This document shows, piece by piece, positions 37,097 to 46,947 of a DNA stretch of 64,000 nucleotides (position 1 is the stretch's first letter; the number at the start of each line of letters is the position of its first letter). Both the position numbers and the translations under genes were made by a program. The notes under the pieces were generated by a model. That model saw only the letters and a list, made by a program, of their open reading frames with translations. It made no database searches and was not told where the DNA came from. The stretch is from Labilithrix sp. (GTDB lineage Bacteria > Myxococcota_A > Polyangia > Polyangiales > Polyangiaceae): the NCBI GenBank assembly GCA_019637225.1, contig JAHBWC010000011.1, forward strand, positions 1 through 64,000. Reading direction: 5' to 3'.

Positions 37097-37705
37097 TCAG
37101 TCGTCGTCCTGCTCCGGTCCGTGCGCGGGCTGGAGCACGCGCGTCGAGAGATCGAACCGGATGATGCCGATCGGATCGCCGATGAAGCGCTGCGTGACGT
37201 CGATGCGGTGCTGGACGGGGCCGGCGTACTCCTCGCGCGCGATGGCCTCGACGAGCTCCATGTCCGCGTCGATCGGGAGGAGGCCGCGCATCGTCTCGGT
37301 GCACGTGACGGTCGTCGCCGTCGCGACGCACTCGGAGGTGCCAGCCGGGCCCGTGAGCGTGCCCTTGTTCGTCGCGGGATCGAACGGACCGCTGAAGTCG
37401 ACGCGGATCGAGTCGCCGACGAGGCCCTTCGGCAGGTTGTACGCGAGGCGCGCCGTCCCGTTCACGACGGTCCAGTGCACCTCCGCGGTCTTGTACGTCG
37501 CCGCGGCGGCGAGCTCCGGCGGGACCGGCACGTCGTAGTCGCCGCTGTACTTCGCCTCGCCGTCCGCCGGCGTGACGGCGTCGCCCGGCGTGCCGGAGCC
37601 ACCGGCCCCGCCGCCGGGTGAGCCTGACCCGCCCAGATCGTTCGACGACGCACCGCCGCACGCAGCGGCGAAGACAAGCACGCCCAGGACCGAAAACCTC
37701 GTCAT
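37097..37705 (-). CDS. Putative lipoprotein, unknown function
   Basis: 202 residues from ATG 37705 (MTRFSVLGVLVFAAACGG), where the lipobox Cys is at residue 16. A Gly/Ser linker (18-45) precedes a beta-rich domain of about 150 residues (VHWTVVNGTARLAYNLPKGL; FDPATNKGTLTGPAGTSECV) with one probable disulfide (ECVATATTVTC). The acidic tail ends GPEQDDD. I know no family for it. Upstream and on the same strand is another Cys-containing lipoprotein. Confidence 0.7.
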   Translation of the reverse strand: MTRFSVLGVLVFAAACGGASSNDLGGSGSPGGGAGGSGTPGDAVTPADGEAKYSGDYDVPVPPELAAAATYKTAEVHWTVVNGTARLAYNLPKGLVGDSIRVDFSGPFDPATNKGTLTGPAGTSECVATATTVTCTETMRGLLPIDADMELVEAIAREEYAGPVQHRIDVTQRFIGDPIGIIRFDLSTRVLQPAHGPEQDDD

Positions 37706-37760
37706 TGGACTCCCGAAGTAGCAGCGACCACGCCACACGCCAGCGCCAACGCGGCGGCCA

Positions 37761-38246
37761 TCAGTTCTTTCCGCCCTTGCCGCTGTTCTTGCCGCCGCCG
37801 TGCGGCTTGCAGAACGACGTCGTCACGCCGTGCTCGACCTCGATCTCGCACTCGAGCCCAGCCGCGCAGTCGGCGTCGGTCGCGCACGCGCCGCCCGCAG
37901 ACGCGGCGCCGCCGTCGCTGTCGTCGTCGCTGTCCTTGCCGCCGCCGTGCGGCTTGCAGAAGGTGCCGCCGTGCTCGAGCTCCTGCTCGAAGCCGGGGGG
38001 ACAGGTCGCCGTCCCCGAGCCGCTCGAGCCGCTCGAGCTCTCGCTGCGGTGCGACTTGCAGTAGCTCGTCGACGTGCCGTGCTCGTCCTCGATCTCGCAC
38101 TCGAAGCCGCTCGGGCAGTCGGAGTCCGTGCTGCAACGAACGTCGAGGACGACGCGATCGGCGCGGCTGCCGCCGACGGAGGCGTCGCTCCCCGAGCAGG
38201 CGACCACGAGCGAGAAGAATCCAAGCACCAAGACAGCCTTCATCAT
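37761..38246 (-). CDS. Lipoprotein with three Cys/His-Gly repeats
   Basis: 161 residues from ATG 38246, which has GGAG seven bases upstream; in-frame ATGs at 38252 and 38243 are alternatives. Signal FFSLVVAC. Three repeated units: DCPSGFECEIEDEHGTSTSY, CPPGFEQELEHGGTFCKPHG, DCAAGLECEIEVEHGVTTSF, each ending CKxH, with spacers of Ser/Asp/Gly. Two units end CKPHGGGK, a possible metal-binding His-Gly tail. Function unknown. The low-G+C gap to 38396 carries the promoter area of the divergent regulator. Confidence 0.72.
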   Translation of the reverse strand: MMKAVLVLGFFSLVVACSGSDASVGGSRADRVVLDVRCSTDSDCPSGFECEIEDEHGTSTSYCKSHRSESSSGSSGSGTATCPPGFEQELEHGGTFCKPHGGGKDSDDDSDGGAASAGGACATDADCAAGLECEIEVEHGVTTSFCKPHGGGKNSGKGGKN

Positions 38247-38363
38247 GACCATTCTCCGTTTCGCCGGTCTGCTTGCCGGCAACGAGAAGGTGCACCCGGC
38301 AACGCCGCTCGCCGAGTTTCGACGCGTCACAATCCTCGTGCGAATGACGCGATACATTTCATT

Positions 38364-38403
38364 TTCACGTCATTACGATAACTTATTCACGTCGACATGA
38401 CGT
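38364..38403 (+). promoter_or_regulatory. Possible operator at the start of the TPR/wHTH regulator gene
   Basis: TTCACGTC occurs at 38364-38371 and again at 38386-38393, 22 bp apart (two helical turns), in an unusually AT-rich stretch. ACGTCAT (38368-38374) and ATGACGT (38397-38403) also make an inverted pair. Placement just before and over the ATG suggests a binding site, perhaps for autoregulation. Inference only. Confidence 0.4.
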
Positions 38404-40256
38404 CTCCAACGGGCCGCACGCGCACGAAAAAGCCGATGGGCGCGGCCGTCCGCCCCGGCGACACGGCGCTCGCCCGCGACTTCTACGCGGGCCTGTACGC
38501 CAAGATCGCGAAGACGACGTTCGACGCCGCAGACGACATCGATCCGGTCGACGTCGCGTTCGTCGTCGGGGCGCTCACGTTCCTCGGCCGGATCGAGGAC
38601 GCGCAGCTCTGCTTCGACGGCCAGCGGCTCCGCGGAGGGCGGCTCGATCGGCGCACCGTCGCGGCGGCGCGCTTCTTCCTCGGCGTGGGCTACGCGCGCA
38701 CCGGCGACTTCGACCGCGCGTACAAGCTCCTCGCCGAGGACGCGCGGCGGCGCGCACGCGACGACGACGCCTGGGTGGTCGCGTTCGTGTTCCAGGGGCT
38801 CGCCTGCCAGCGCTACTTCACGGGGCGCTATCGCGCCGCGGCCCGCCACGCGCTGCGAGCGCTGCGCGCCGCTCACGTGGCGCACTTCGGCTACGTCCAG
38901 ATGCTCGCGAACGATCTCCGCGGCCATGCGCTCGCGCAGGTCGGTCAGTACCGCGCGGGCATCGCGCTGCTCGAGCAGGCGAAGCTCCACTCGGAGCGCC
39001 TCGACTTCGGGATGAACGCCTACGCGATCGAGTGCTCGATCGCGAACTACACCGCCGAGTTCGTCGCGCGGCCGGAGGCGCTCCACCGGGTCCAGGCGCT
39101 CGTCGAACGACGCTCGCACGACTCGTACTCGAAGCGCGCGCTGCTCGCGGAGTCTGCCGTGCAGCTCTCGCTCCGCGGGCGTCGCGCCGACGCGATCGCC
39201 GCTCTCGACGAGGCCGACGCCGACGCGCTCCGCCTCGACGCGCGGCGCGCGAAGGTCGAAAACCTCGTCGCGCGCCTCCATGTCGTCCGATGGAGCGCCG
39301 GACCGAGCGCCTGCGGCGAGCTGCTCGAGCAGACGCGCGAGCTCGTCGTCGACAGCGACGTCGCGTACCGCGCCGAGCTCCTCGGCTTCGAGGCGCTCGT
39401 CGGACGAGCGCTCGGCGACGAGCCACGCCGCACGCGCGCGCTCGAGGATCTCCGCGCGCTGGTGCGCTCGAACGAGCACTACCGCGCGAGAGCCGCGCTC
39501 GAGCAGCTCGAGGAGGCGCCGGCGCGGACGCGCGCCTTCCCCGAGGACGAGCTCACGCCGCTGCTCCGCGCCGTCGTGGCGCGCGATCCCCGCGTCCTGC
39601 CTCGCCTGCTCGCGCTCGGGTTGCTCGGACCCGTGCCGGAGCTCCTCGAGCTCACGCCCGGCCGGCGCGTCATCGTCCTCACGGCGGAGAACGCGGTCCT
39701 GCTCGAAGACCGCGGCGACCTCCGCCTCGAGCCCGCGCCGCCGCGGTGGTGCGCGGCGTTGCTGCGCGTGCTCGCGCGCGGCGAGGCGTCGAAAGAGGAG
39801 ATCGTCGCCGCGCTCTGGGGCCTCCGCGCGTATCGGCCGGAGCGGCACGATCCGCTGATCCGCACGACGATCCATCGGCTCCGCGCGTTCCTCGCGCCGC
39901 ACAAGGACTGGATTCACGTGACGGACAGCGGCTACGGCTGCAGCGTGCCGGTCCACTTCGTCGGCGCCGCCGAGACGATCGATCTCGATGCGCCGCTCGC
40001 CGAGGGCGAGGCTCCCGACGCCGCGCCCGCGGCCGCGCCCACGGTCGCCGAGCGATCGCGCCTGGCGGACAAGCCCGTCGAGCGCGTGCTCGAGAAGCTC
40101 CTCGAGCGCGACGAGCGCGCCGGCGTGGCCGATCTCTCGTCGTCGCTCGGCCTCTCCGAGAGCACCGTGCTCCGCGCGCTGCGCGTCCTCGTCGCGAAGA
40201 AGCGCGTGGTCCGCACCGGGCACGCGCGCTCGACGCGCTACTGGGCGCGCCGCTGA
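38397..40256 (+). CDS. Large TPR-type regulator with winged-helix domains
   Basis: 619 residues, soluble. Residues about 30-380 are alpha-helical repeats of TPR style (AAARFFLGVGYARTGDFDRA; HALAQVGQYRAGIALLEQAK). Around 455-520 lies a winged-helix segment (GRRVIVLTAENAVLLED; LIRTTIHRLRAFLAPHKDWI) like the OmpR/BTAD-type DNA-binding fold. The last 70 residues hold a second winged helix (VADLSSSLGLSESTVLRALR). It looks like a DNA-binding regulator with a repeat-based sensing or scaffold half, a type common in large myxobacterial genomes. Targets unknown; it is followed by tandem repeats and terminators. Confidence 0.75.
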   Translation: MTSPTGRTRTKKPMGAAVRPGDTALARDFYAGLYAKIAKTTFDAADDIDPVDVAFVVGALTFLGRIEDAQLCFDGQRLRGGRLDRRTVAAARFFLGVGYARTGDFDRAYKLLAEDARRRARDDDAWVVAFVFQGLACQRYFTGRYRAAARHALRALRAAHVAHFGYVQMLANDLRGHALAQVGQYRAGIALLEQAKLHSERLDFGMNAYAIECSIANYTAEFVARPEALHRVQALVERRSHDSYSKRALLAESAVQLSLRGRRADAIAALDEADADALRLDARRAKVENLVARLHVVRWSAGPSACGELLEQTRELVVDSDVAYRAELLGFEALVGRALGDEPRRTRALEDLRALVRSNEHYRARAALEQLEEAPARTRAFPEDELTPLLRAVVARDPRVLPRLLALGLLGPVPELLELTPGRRVIVLTAENAVLLEDRGDLRLEPAPPRWCAALLRVLARGEASKEEIVAALWGLRAYRPERHDPLIRTTIHRLRAFLAPHKDWIHVTDSGYGCSVPVHFVGAAETIDLDAPLAEGEAPDAAPAAAPTVAERSRLADKPVERVLEKLLERDERAGVADLSSSLGLSESTVLRALRVLVAKKRVVRTGHARSTRYWARR

Positions 40257-40261
40257 CGGCG

Positions 40262-40333
40262 CGCGAGCGCGACGCGATGGAAAGACGCGAGCGCGACGCG
40301 ATGGAAAGACGCGAGCGCGACGCGATGGAAAGA
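40262..40333 (+). repeat. Three perfect tandem copies of a 24-bp unit
   Basis: Units at 40262-40285, 40286-40309 and 40310-40333 are identical (CGCGAGCGCGACGCGATGGA plus AAGA). They begin 5 bp after the stop of the regulator gene. The length is a multiple of three, but no protein uses it. Confidence 0.95.
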
Positions 40334-40335
40334 CG

Positions 40336-40369
40336 ACGGCCCCTCGTGTCTTTCGACGCGAGAGGCCGT
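40336..40369. terminator. Hairpin between convergent regulator and groEL genes
   Basis: ACGGCC-c-CTCG pairs with CGAG-a-GGCCGT around a 12-base loop. Together with the next hairpin it probably ends transcription from both sides. There is no long T-run. Confidence 0.6.
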
Positions 40370-40375
40370 GGTGCT

Positions 40376-40400
40376 GCTAGCGCCTCGAGAGGCGTCTAGC
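40376..40400. terminator. Second hairpin, directly downstream of groEL
   Basis: GCTAGCGCCT - CGAG - AGGCGtCTAGC, a ten-pair stem with one bulged T, eight bases beyond the groEL stop. Likely end of the groESL messenger or a 3' protective structure. Confidence 0.65.
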
Positions 40401-40407
40401 TCGCGGA

Positions 40408-42060
<1,653 letters not shown>

Positions 42061-42097
42061 TTAGAAAGCTTTGGGGGACGCGGGGTGACGCGTCAGA

Positions 42098-42388
42098 TCA
42101 CTTCTCGAGCACGGCGAGGATGTCGTCCTCGCGCACGATGAGGCGCTCCTCACCTTCGAGCTTCACCTCGGTGCCGCTGTACTTGCCGAAGAGGACGCGG
42201 TCGCCGACCTTCACGTCGAGCTTCTTGACCGTGCCGTCCTCGAGGACCTTGCCGTTGCCGACCGCGACGACCTCACCCTCGATCGGCTTCTCCTTGGCCG
42301 TGTCGGGGATGATGATGCCGCCCTTGGTCTTCTCCTCTTCCTTCACACGCTTGAGGATCACGCGGTCCTGCAGGGGACGGATATTCAT
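42098..42388 (-). CDS. groES: 10-kDa co-chaperonin GroES
   Basis: 96 residues from ATG 42388: [20 protein letters not shown], the mobile loop [15 protein letters not shown], and the C-terminal [20 protein letters not shown]. Longer upstream starts add a non-GroES stretch and are not used. Co-transcribed with groEL (55 bp gap). Its leader carries CIRCE. Confidence 0.98.
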   Translation of the reverse strand: MNIRPLQDRVILKRVKEEEKTKGGIIIPDTAKEKPIEGEVVAVGNGKVLEDGTVKKLDVKVGDRVLFGKYSGTEVKLEGEERLIVREDDILAVLEK

Positions 42389-42480
42389 GGTCTTGCTCCT
42401 GGCTTTCGATGAGGCCCGCGCGGGGCGCGGGCGAGGAAGGGGTGCCGCTCGGCCGCTTCCGCGGTGGGGGCGGCCGATTG

Positions 42481-42507
42481 TTAGCACTCACCAAAGACGA
42501 GTGCTAA
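42481..42507 (-). promoter_or_regulatory. CIRCE operator (HrcA binding site)
   Basis: TTAGCACTC - nine bases - GAGTGCTAA, a perfect match to the CIRCE consensus. It is 93 bp upstream of groES and directly downstream of the predicted promoter, so HrcA would repress groESL at the transcription start; released on heat shock. Confidence 0.97.
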
Positions 42508-42519
42508 CGGGCGCCGCGC

Positions 42520-42547
42520 AATCTAATCGCAACCTTCGGGTCGTCAA
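42520..42547 (-). promoter_or_regulatory. Sigma70-like groESL promoter
   Basis: Minus strand TTGACG (42547-42542) and TAGATT (42525-42520) with a 16-base spacer. The predicted start near 42513 is just ahead of CIRCE, the normal arrangement for HrcA-controlled promoters. Confidence 0.75.
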
Positions 42548-42833
42548 GAGGCAGCGGGGCGCTTTGCGGCCGGCCCTCGATGCGGCGAATTATGACGTTA
42601 TCCCGAGCACTTGTGGAGCTCGAGCGCCCGAAAGCGCGGGGTTGTCGGGGCGCGCTGGCACTCGCCGGTGCGGACTGCTGCCGTAGCCGGCCGACTAACC
42701 TCGCGTAGCTCCAAGGAAAATTGCTCGACCTCCAGCGCTCCGATAGAACGAGAGATAAGCGGGCCGACCTTTGCCTCAAACACGACCTTGGCGTTAAGGC
42801 GCGCAGCGTCGGTCCGTTCAGTCGAGGAGCAAC
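42548..42833 (+). other. Divergent intergenic region, groESL to unknown operon
   Basis: 286 bp, less GC-rich than its surroundings. It must hold the promoter for the plus-strand pair 42834-44140, but no -35/-10 pair of standard spacing is convincing (TTGCTC 42721 and GATAGA 42742 have a 15-base spacer). AGGAG at 42825-42829 is the ribosome binding site for the next gene. Confidence 0.4.
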
Positions 42834-43511
42834 ATGTCGATTGTCGCAACCGCCTCGGTCTCCGGGTTCTTCGAAGAGATGGTCGATGACGCGCTGAAGT
42901 CGCGCGGCGTCAATGCCTCGGAGGGCGCGCGCTCGTACGTCGTCGCGCTACTCGCCGACCTCGCCAAGCCGGGGAGCCCGATCGAGCGCACGCTCGAGCG
43001 CCCCCTGACGCTCCTCCTCGACGAGGCCCTCAAGACGCCCGAGCGCGGCGAGCGCTTCGAGCGCCTCCGCACCCTCGGCGACGGCGTCCTCTACTCGTCC
43101 GGGTTCTTCGCCGATCACTTCGAGGCTCGCGGCGTCGACACGAGCTACCTGATCGGGATCGGCCGCACCGCCTACGACAGCGCCGGCTCGCTCATCCGCA
43201 CGCGCGCCAGCGACGAGAACAAGTTCGACCTCTTCGCCGAGCTCTCGGAGGGCTTCGCGAGCTTCGTCGACGTGATCGGCGAGGTGGCCAACGCAACGAT
43301 CGCGAGCGGCGTCGCCACGTCGCGCGGGCTCGTGAAGCTCTACGAGCGCTGGCTCAAGACGCGCAGCGACAAGCTCGCCGACGCGCTGAGCTCGCACGGC
43401 TTCGTGGCGCGTCCCGCCTTCGCCGGCGCCGCGCCGGCCGCGGACAGGAACCCCGCCGCCCCCCTCGACGGCGGGCTGACTACGCGATCGCGAGGCCGCG
43501 TCCTCTCGTGA
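42834..43511 (+). CDS. Unknown soluble protein, first of a two-gene unit
   Basis: 225 residues, mostly alpha-helical, no signal or membrane segment. MSIVATASVSGFFEEMVDDA, GVNASEGARSYVVALLADLA and FFADHFEARGVDTSYLIGIG look like a well-ordered domain over the first 190 residues; the last 30 are Pro/Arg-rich. I do not recognise the family. AGGAGCAAC precedes ATG. Its stop overlaps the next start (GTGA), so the two proteins probably act together. Divergent from the heat-shock operon. Confidence 0.78.
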   Translation: MSIVATASVSGFFEEMVDDALKSRGVNASEGARSYVVALLADLAKPGSPIERTLERPLTLLLDEALKTPERGERFERLRTLGDGVLYSSGFFADHFEARGVDTSYLIGIGRTAYDSAGSLIRTRASDENKFDLFAELSEGFASFVDVIGEVANATIASGVATSRGLVKLYERWLKTRSDKLADALSSHGFVARPAFAGAAPAADRNPAAPLDGGLTTRSRGRVLS

Positions 43512-44140
43512 CGAGACGGTCGGAGCCGCCGCCGCGGCTCGACGGCAACGGGGCGCTCCTCGTGCGCGAGATCGCGCTCGCGAGCCGTATCCAGCGCGGG
43601 CTCGAGAACCTCTATCGCCTCGATCGCGCCGCCGACGTCGACGACTTCGTCGCCGACGCCGGTGAAGGCGCGCGCGAAGGGCTCTTGGTCCGCGAGACCG
43701 AAGGAGGCCTCGAGCTCCGGCTCCACCTCCCGAGGCTCGGCGAGAGCGGCGAGGACATCGACCCGATCTGCCAGATCATCGAGGGCGTGAGCCACTTCGT
43801 CTACCTCGCCGACCGGGCCTCGCAGGACCGCTCGACCACGCAGCTCGAGCTCGAGCTGCAGGCCGAGGTCGACAAGTACGTCGTCCTCGCGGCCTCGCTC
43901 GACGGCTTCGACGAGGTGTCGAGCCGCCGCCTGCGCGAGCGCCTCTACGAGCGCGTCGCCTACCTCCACCCCGAAGGCACGGTCGAAGGCGAGCGCTACC
44001 GCGTGGCCAACGACCGGGCCCGCCGCTTCACCGGCCGCCTCGAGCGAGACTTCGTCGCCCGCGCGCGCTACGGCGAGCTGCACGACGAGCTCCGGCGCTT
44101 CTTTCACATGAGCCAGAGCGACAAGCTGCGCGCCGCCTGA
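43508..44140 (+). CDS. Unknown soluble protein, second of a two-gene unit
   Basis: 210 residues starting at GTG 43508, four bases inside the previous gene. Helical and charged, with VDDFVADAGEGAREGLLVRE, IIEGVSHFVYLADRASQD and LELELQAEVDKYVVLAA as its more regular parts; no metal or nucleotide motif. The last segment DELRRFFHMSQSDKLRAA ends in a helix. Family unknown; the coupled start suggests a complex with the preceding protein. Confidence 0.76.
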   Translation: MTRRSEPPPRLDGNGALLVREIALASRIQRGLENLYRLDRAADVDDFVADAGEGAREGLLVRETEGGLELRLHLPRLGESGEDIDPICQIIEGVSHFVYLADRASQDRSTTQLELELQAEVDKYVVLAASLDGFDEVSSRRLRERLYERVAYLHPEGTVEGERYRVANDRARRFTGRLERDFVARARYGELHDELRRFFHMSQSDKLRAA

Positions 44141-44313
44141 CGGCGCCGCGGACCGCGCGCGCCCTGGACGCCGCCAGGTTCAGGCGGAACCGAGCGCGTT
44201 CCCTCCGAGGCCGCCTCGACGCCGCCAACTACGCGAGATCCGTCGCGGCCGAGCTCGGCACGCGAGCTGCTCCTTGGGTCGGTCACACCCCCCACTGAGA
44301 GGTAACTTCGACC

Positions 44314-45180
44314 ATGAAGCTCGCGAACCTTGCGCTCGTCTCCGTCACCCTGCTCGGGATCCTCGCCGTCGGCTGCAAGCGAGACGACGACGCCGACGAC
44401 GACTCCGCACTCGGCTCTTCGGAAGCGCAGCTCGTCGAAGACGACTCCGAGGCGACCGAGGTCGACGACGACCTCGAGGCCGGGCTCGACGAGCCGCTGA
44501 GCGGCGCGAGCGAGGCCGACCCCGGAGCTCCGGCGGACGGCGCGAGCGACGACGAGGTCCTCGAGAAGGTCCGCACGAACCCCGGTCGCTTCTTCAAGCC
44601 CGCCGGGTGCATCACGTCGACGCGCGAGGGCAACACGATCACGCACGTCTTCGCGGGCTGCACCGGCCCCTACGGGATGGCGCGCTTCGACGGCACCGTC
44701 GTCTCGACCTACACGCGCGAGCCGGGCAAGCTCACCGTCACGCACCAGGCCGACGGATTCAGCGCGAACGGCGCGACGATCTCCGGCAGCCGCGTCGTCG
44801 TCTACACGCGCGACGGCTCGCTCATCACGAAGAGCCGCACCGGGAGCTGGACCGGCACGACCGCGAAGGGCAAGCCGATCAGCCACGAGGCGAGCTTCGT
44901 CACCACGTACGACGCGTCGGCGAAGTGCATCACGCGCGACGGCAGCGCCCAGACGTCGCTCGGCGGCCGCTCGTTCGAGCGCACCATCGACGGGTACAAG
45001 CGTTGCGGCATCGGCCGCGGCGGCTGCCCGGAGAGCGGAACGATCGTGCTCTCCCGGACGAAGGACGGCGAGAGCCTGAGCATCACGATCGCGTTCCCCG
45101 GCGGAGCGAAGTTCCGCGTCACGAGGCCGAACGGCAAGGAGGTCACGCGCCTCCTGCTCTGCCGCCCGAACGCGACCTGA
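44314..45180 (+). CDS. Putative lipoprotein, unknown function
   Basis: 288 residues. Signal NLALVSVTLLGILAVGC with lipobox Cys at residue 21; a very acidic linker (about 22-85); then a beta-rich domain with regular strands (TREGNTITHVFAGCTGPYG; VVSTYTREPGKLTVTHQADG) and two or three Cys pairs (CGIGRGGC). No family assigned. It stands alone between the unknown pair and the protease. Confidence 0.72.
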   Translation: MKLANLALVSVTLLGILAVGCKRDDDADDDSALGSSEAQLVEDDSEATEVDDDLEAGLDEPLSGASEADPGAPADGASDDEVLEKVRTNPGRFFKPAGCITSTREGNTITHVFAGCTGPYGMARFDGTVVSTYTREPGKLTVTHQADGFSANGATISGSRVVVYTRDGSLITKSRTGSWTGTTAKGKPISHEASFVTTYDASAKCITRDGSAQTSLGGRSFERTIDGYKRCGIGRGGCPESGTIVLSRTKDGESLSITIAFPGGAKFRVTRPNGKEVTRLLLCRPNAT

Positions 45181-45677
45181 TCGCGGCCGCCCGCCGACCG
45201 CGGGCCCTCGTCGAGCGCGCCTCCCGTCGAGCGCGGGCCCGTCGAGCGCGGGCCCGTCGAGCGCGCGCTCCCCGACCTGTAGGGTGGGCTCCGCGCGCTC
45301 GACGAGCCGCAACGCGCGCGCCGCGTGAGGCTCGTTCGATGCTCGGGCGGCTCAGGCGCGCGTGTCGGCCTGCGTCGCCAAGCGTCGGAGGCGCCCTTCC
45401 CTTTTTGGTGCAGTCTGCAGATTTTCCGCCCGCGCTGCCTCGAATGGCCACACGGCCCGCCGGGTGCGCACCGATCCGACGGTTAGGCTTCTTATTCTCA
45501 TTCCGCGAAGCATTCCCACGCGCAACACTGACGTTGTCTGGACGATGGCGCGCGCACGAGCGAGCGCGTCGGGAGCCCGACCACGAACGAGCGGCCGCCC
45601 GAGGGCGCCCAGTCCGTCGAGCCGCGGCGCGTCCGCGCGCCGGCGGCGCTCGTCGTTCAGCGCGCGTGGAGGAACAC
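45181..45677 (+). other. Gap before the protease gene with a short GC-rich tandem array
   Basis: 497 bp with no gene I can support. At 45210-45270 about four imperfect 15-16-bp units begin GTCGAGCGCG (two exact copies at 45226-45240 and 45241-45255). A lower-GC stretch at 45400-45545 may be the promoter region of the protease; GGAGG sits eight bases before its ATG. Confidence 0.5.
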
Positions 45678-46838
45678 ATGATCGGTCTCGAGAGCAAGGC
45701 GCGCTTCGCGCTCTTCGTCGTCGCGTCGGGATTCGCCGCGAGCGCGGTCGGCTGTTCGGCAGAGGACGGCGCGGCGACGGAGGAGCTGGCGAGCGAGTCG
45801 GTCGCGCAGCCGATCGTCGGCGGGCAGCCCGCGAGCGCTTACACCGAAGCGGCGCTGATCAACATGCCCTCCTCCATCTGCTCGGGGGCCATCATCGCGC
45901 CGCGCGTGGTGCTGACGGCGGGCCACTGCGTCGGCGGCTCCCAGTTCACGGTCGTCGCGCCCTACGCCGGCAAGAGCGCGAAGGGTACGAAGGCGTGGAC
46001 CGACTATGTGCCCAAGCCGAGCTACGTGAACCCGAACACGAACGACGTCGCCGTCATCGTGCTCGACACGCCGATCACGCTCGCGTGGTACCCGCCGCTC
46101 GCGAACGTCGCGGTCGCCGCCGGGACCAAGGCGGTCAACGTCGGACGGATCCAGAACGGCCAGGCGTCCTACTCCGGCCTCTTCTACGGCAAGGACGTCA
46201 CGCTGAAGAGCGGTCCGGCCTACGGCTTCCCGTTCTCGTACGTGAGCGAGGAGATCATCCAGTCCGGCGACTCGGGCGGCCCCGTCTACGTGGGCTCGGG
46301 CGCGAGCCGGAAGATCGTGGCGGTCAACTCGGGCGCCGGCGGCGGCACGCAGGTCCTCGCGCGCGTCGACCTCGCGTACGCCAAGATCCAGCAGCTCATC
46401 GCCGACAACGGCGGCGCAGGCGCCTCGTCGTCGTCGAGCGGCGGCGGAGCATCGAGCGGCGGCGGGGCGTCGAGCGGCGGGGCGTCGAGCGGCTCGTCAG
46501 GCGCGGCGTGCGCGTCGACCGAGTCGGAGCCGAACGACGACTCGAACGCGGCCAACCCCCTCGGCGCCAAGACCTGCGGCGCGCTCTCGACCGGGGCCGA
46601 CGTCGACTGGTTCACCTGGGACGTCGCCGGAGCCGGCGTCGCGTACGACGTCTCGCTCACCGCGACGGGCGACGCCGACGTCCTCATGTGGAAGTTCGCG
46701 GACGGCGCCTGGCACCGCATCACCAACACGACGGCGACGCAGGTCGCCGCGACCTCCAACGGCCCAGGCGCGTACGTCGTGGCCGTGCGCTCGCCCGGCG
46801 GCGCGCCGCAGAGCTACACGCTCTCGCTCACGAAGTGA
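45678..46838 (+). CDS. Secreted trypsin-like serine protease with C-terminal PPC domain
   Basis: 386 residues. Signal peptide and lipobox-like SAVGC near residue 25; an acidic propeptide; then the mature start IVGGQPAS, as in S1 zymogens. Catalytic triad: His in TAGHC, Asp in NDVAVI, Ser in SGDSGGP. A Ser/Gly linker (about 255-280) leads to a pre-peptidase C-terminal domain (SEPNDDSNAANPLG; ADVDWFTWDV). It is probably exported and activated by cleavage; such enzymes serve predatory lifestyles in this phylum (inference). GGAGG spaced well before ATG 45678 fixes the start. Confidence 0.95.
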   Translation: MIGLESKARFALFVVASGFAASAVGCSAEDGAATEELASESVAQPIVGGQPASAYTEAALINMPSSICSGAIIAPRVVLTAGHCVGGSQFTVVAPYAGKSAKGTKAWTDYVPKPSYVNPNTNDVAVIVLDTPITLAWYPPLANVAVAAGTKAVNVGRIQNGQASYSGLFYGKDVTLKSGPAYGFPFSYVSEEIIQSGDSGGPVYVGSGASRKIVAVNSGAGGGTQVLARVDLAYAKIQQLIADNGGAGASSSSSGGGASSGGGASSGGASSGSSGAACASTESEPNDDSNAANPLGAKTCGALSTGADVDWFTWDVAGAGVAYDVSLTATGDADVLMWKFADGAWHRITNTTATQVAATSNGPGAYVVAVRSPGGAPQSYTLSLTK

Positions 46839-46947
46839 GCGAACGCGCCGCGGAGCCCGAACGCGCCGCGGAGCCCGGCGGCGCCGCGACGTCGCCTCGC
46901 GCGAAGCCACGTCGAGAAGCGCGCCCCGAAGAGGACGCGCCTCGGGA

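Noticed and set aside
42721-42747. Promoter for the unknown pair at 42834
   Set aside because: TTGCTC and GATAGA are weak and 15 bases apart; not good enough to list as a feature.
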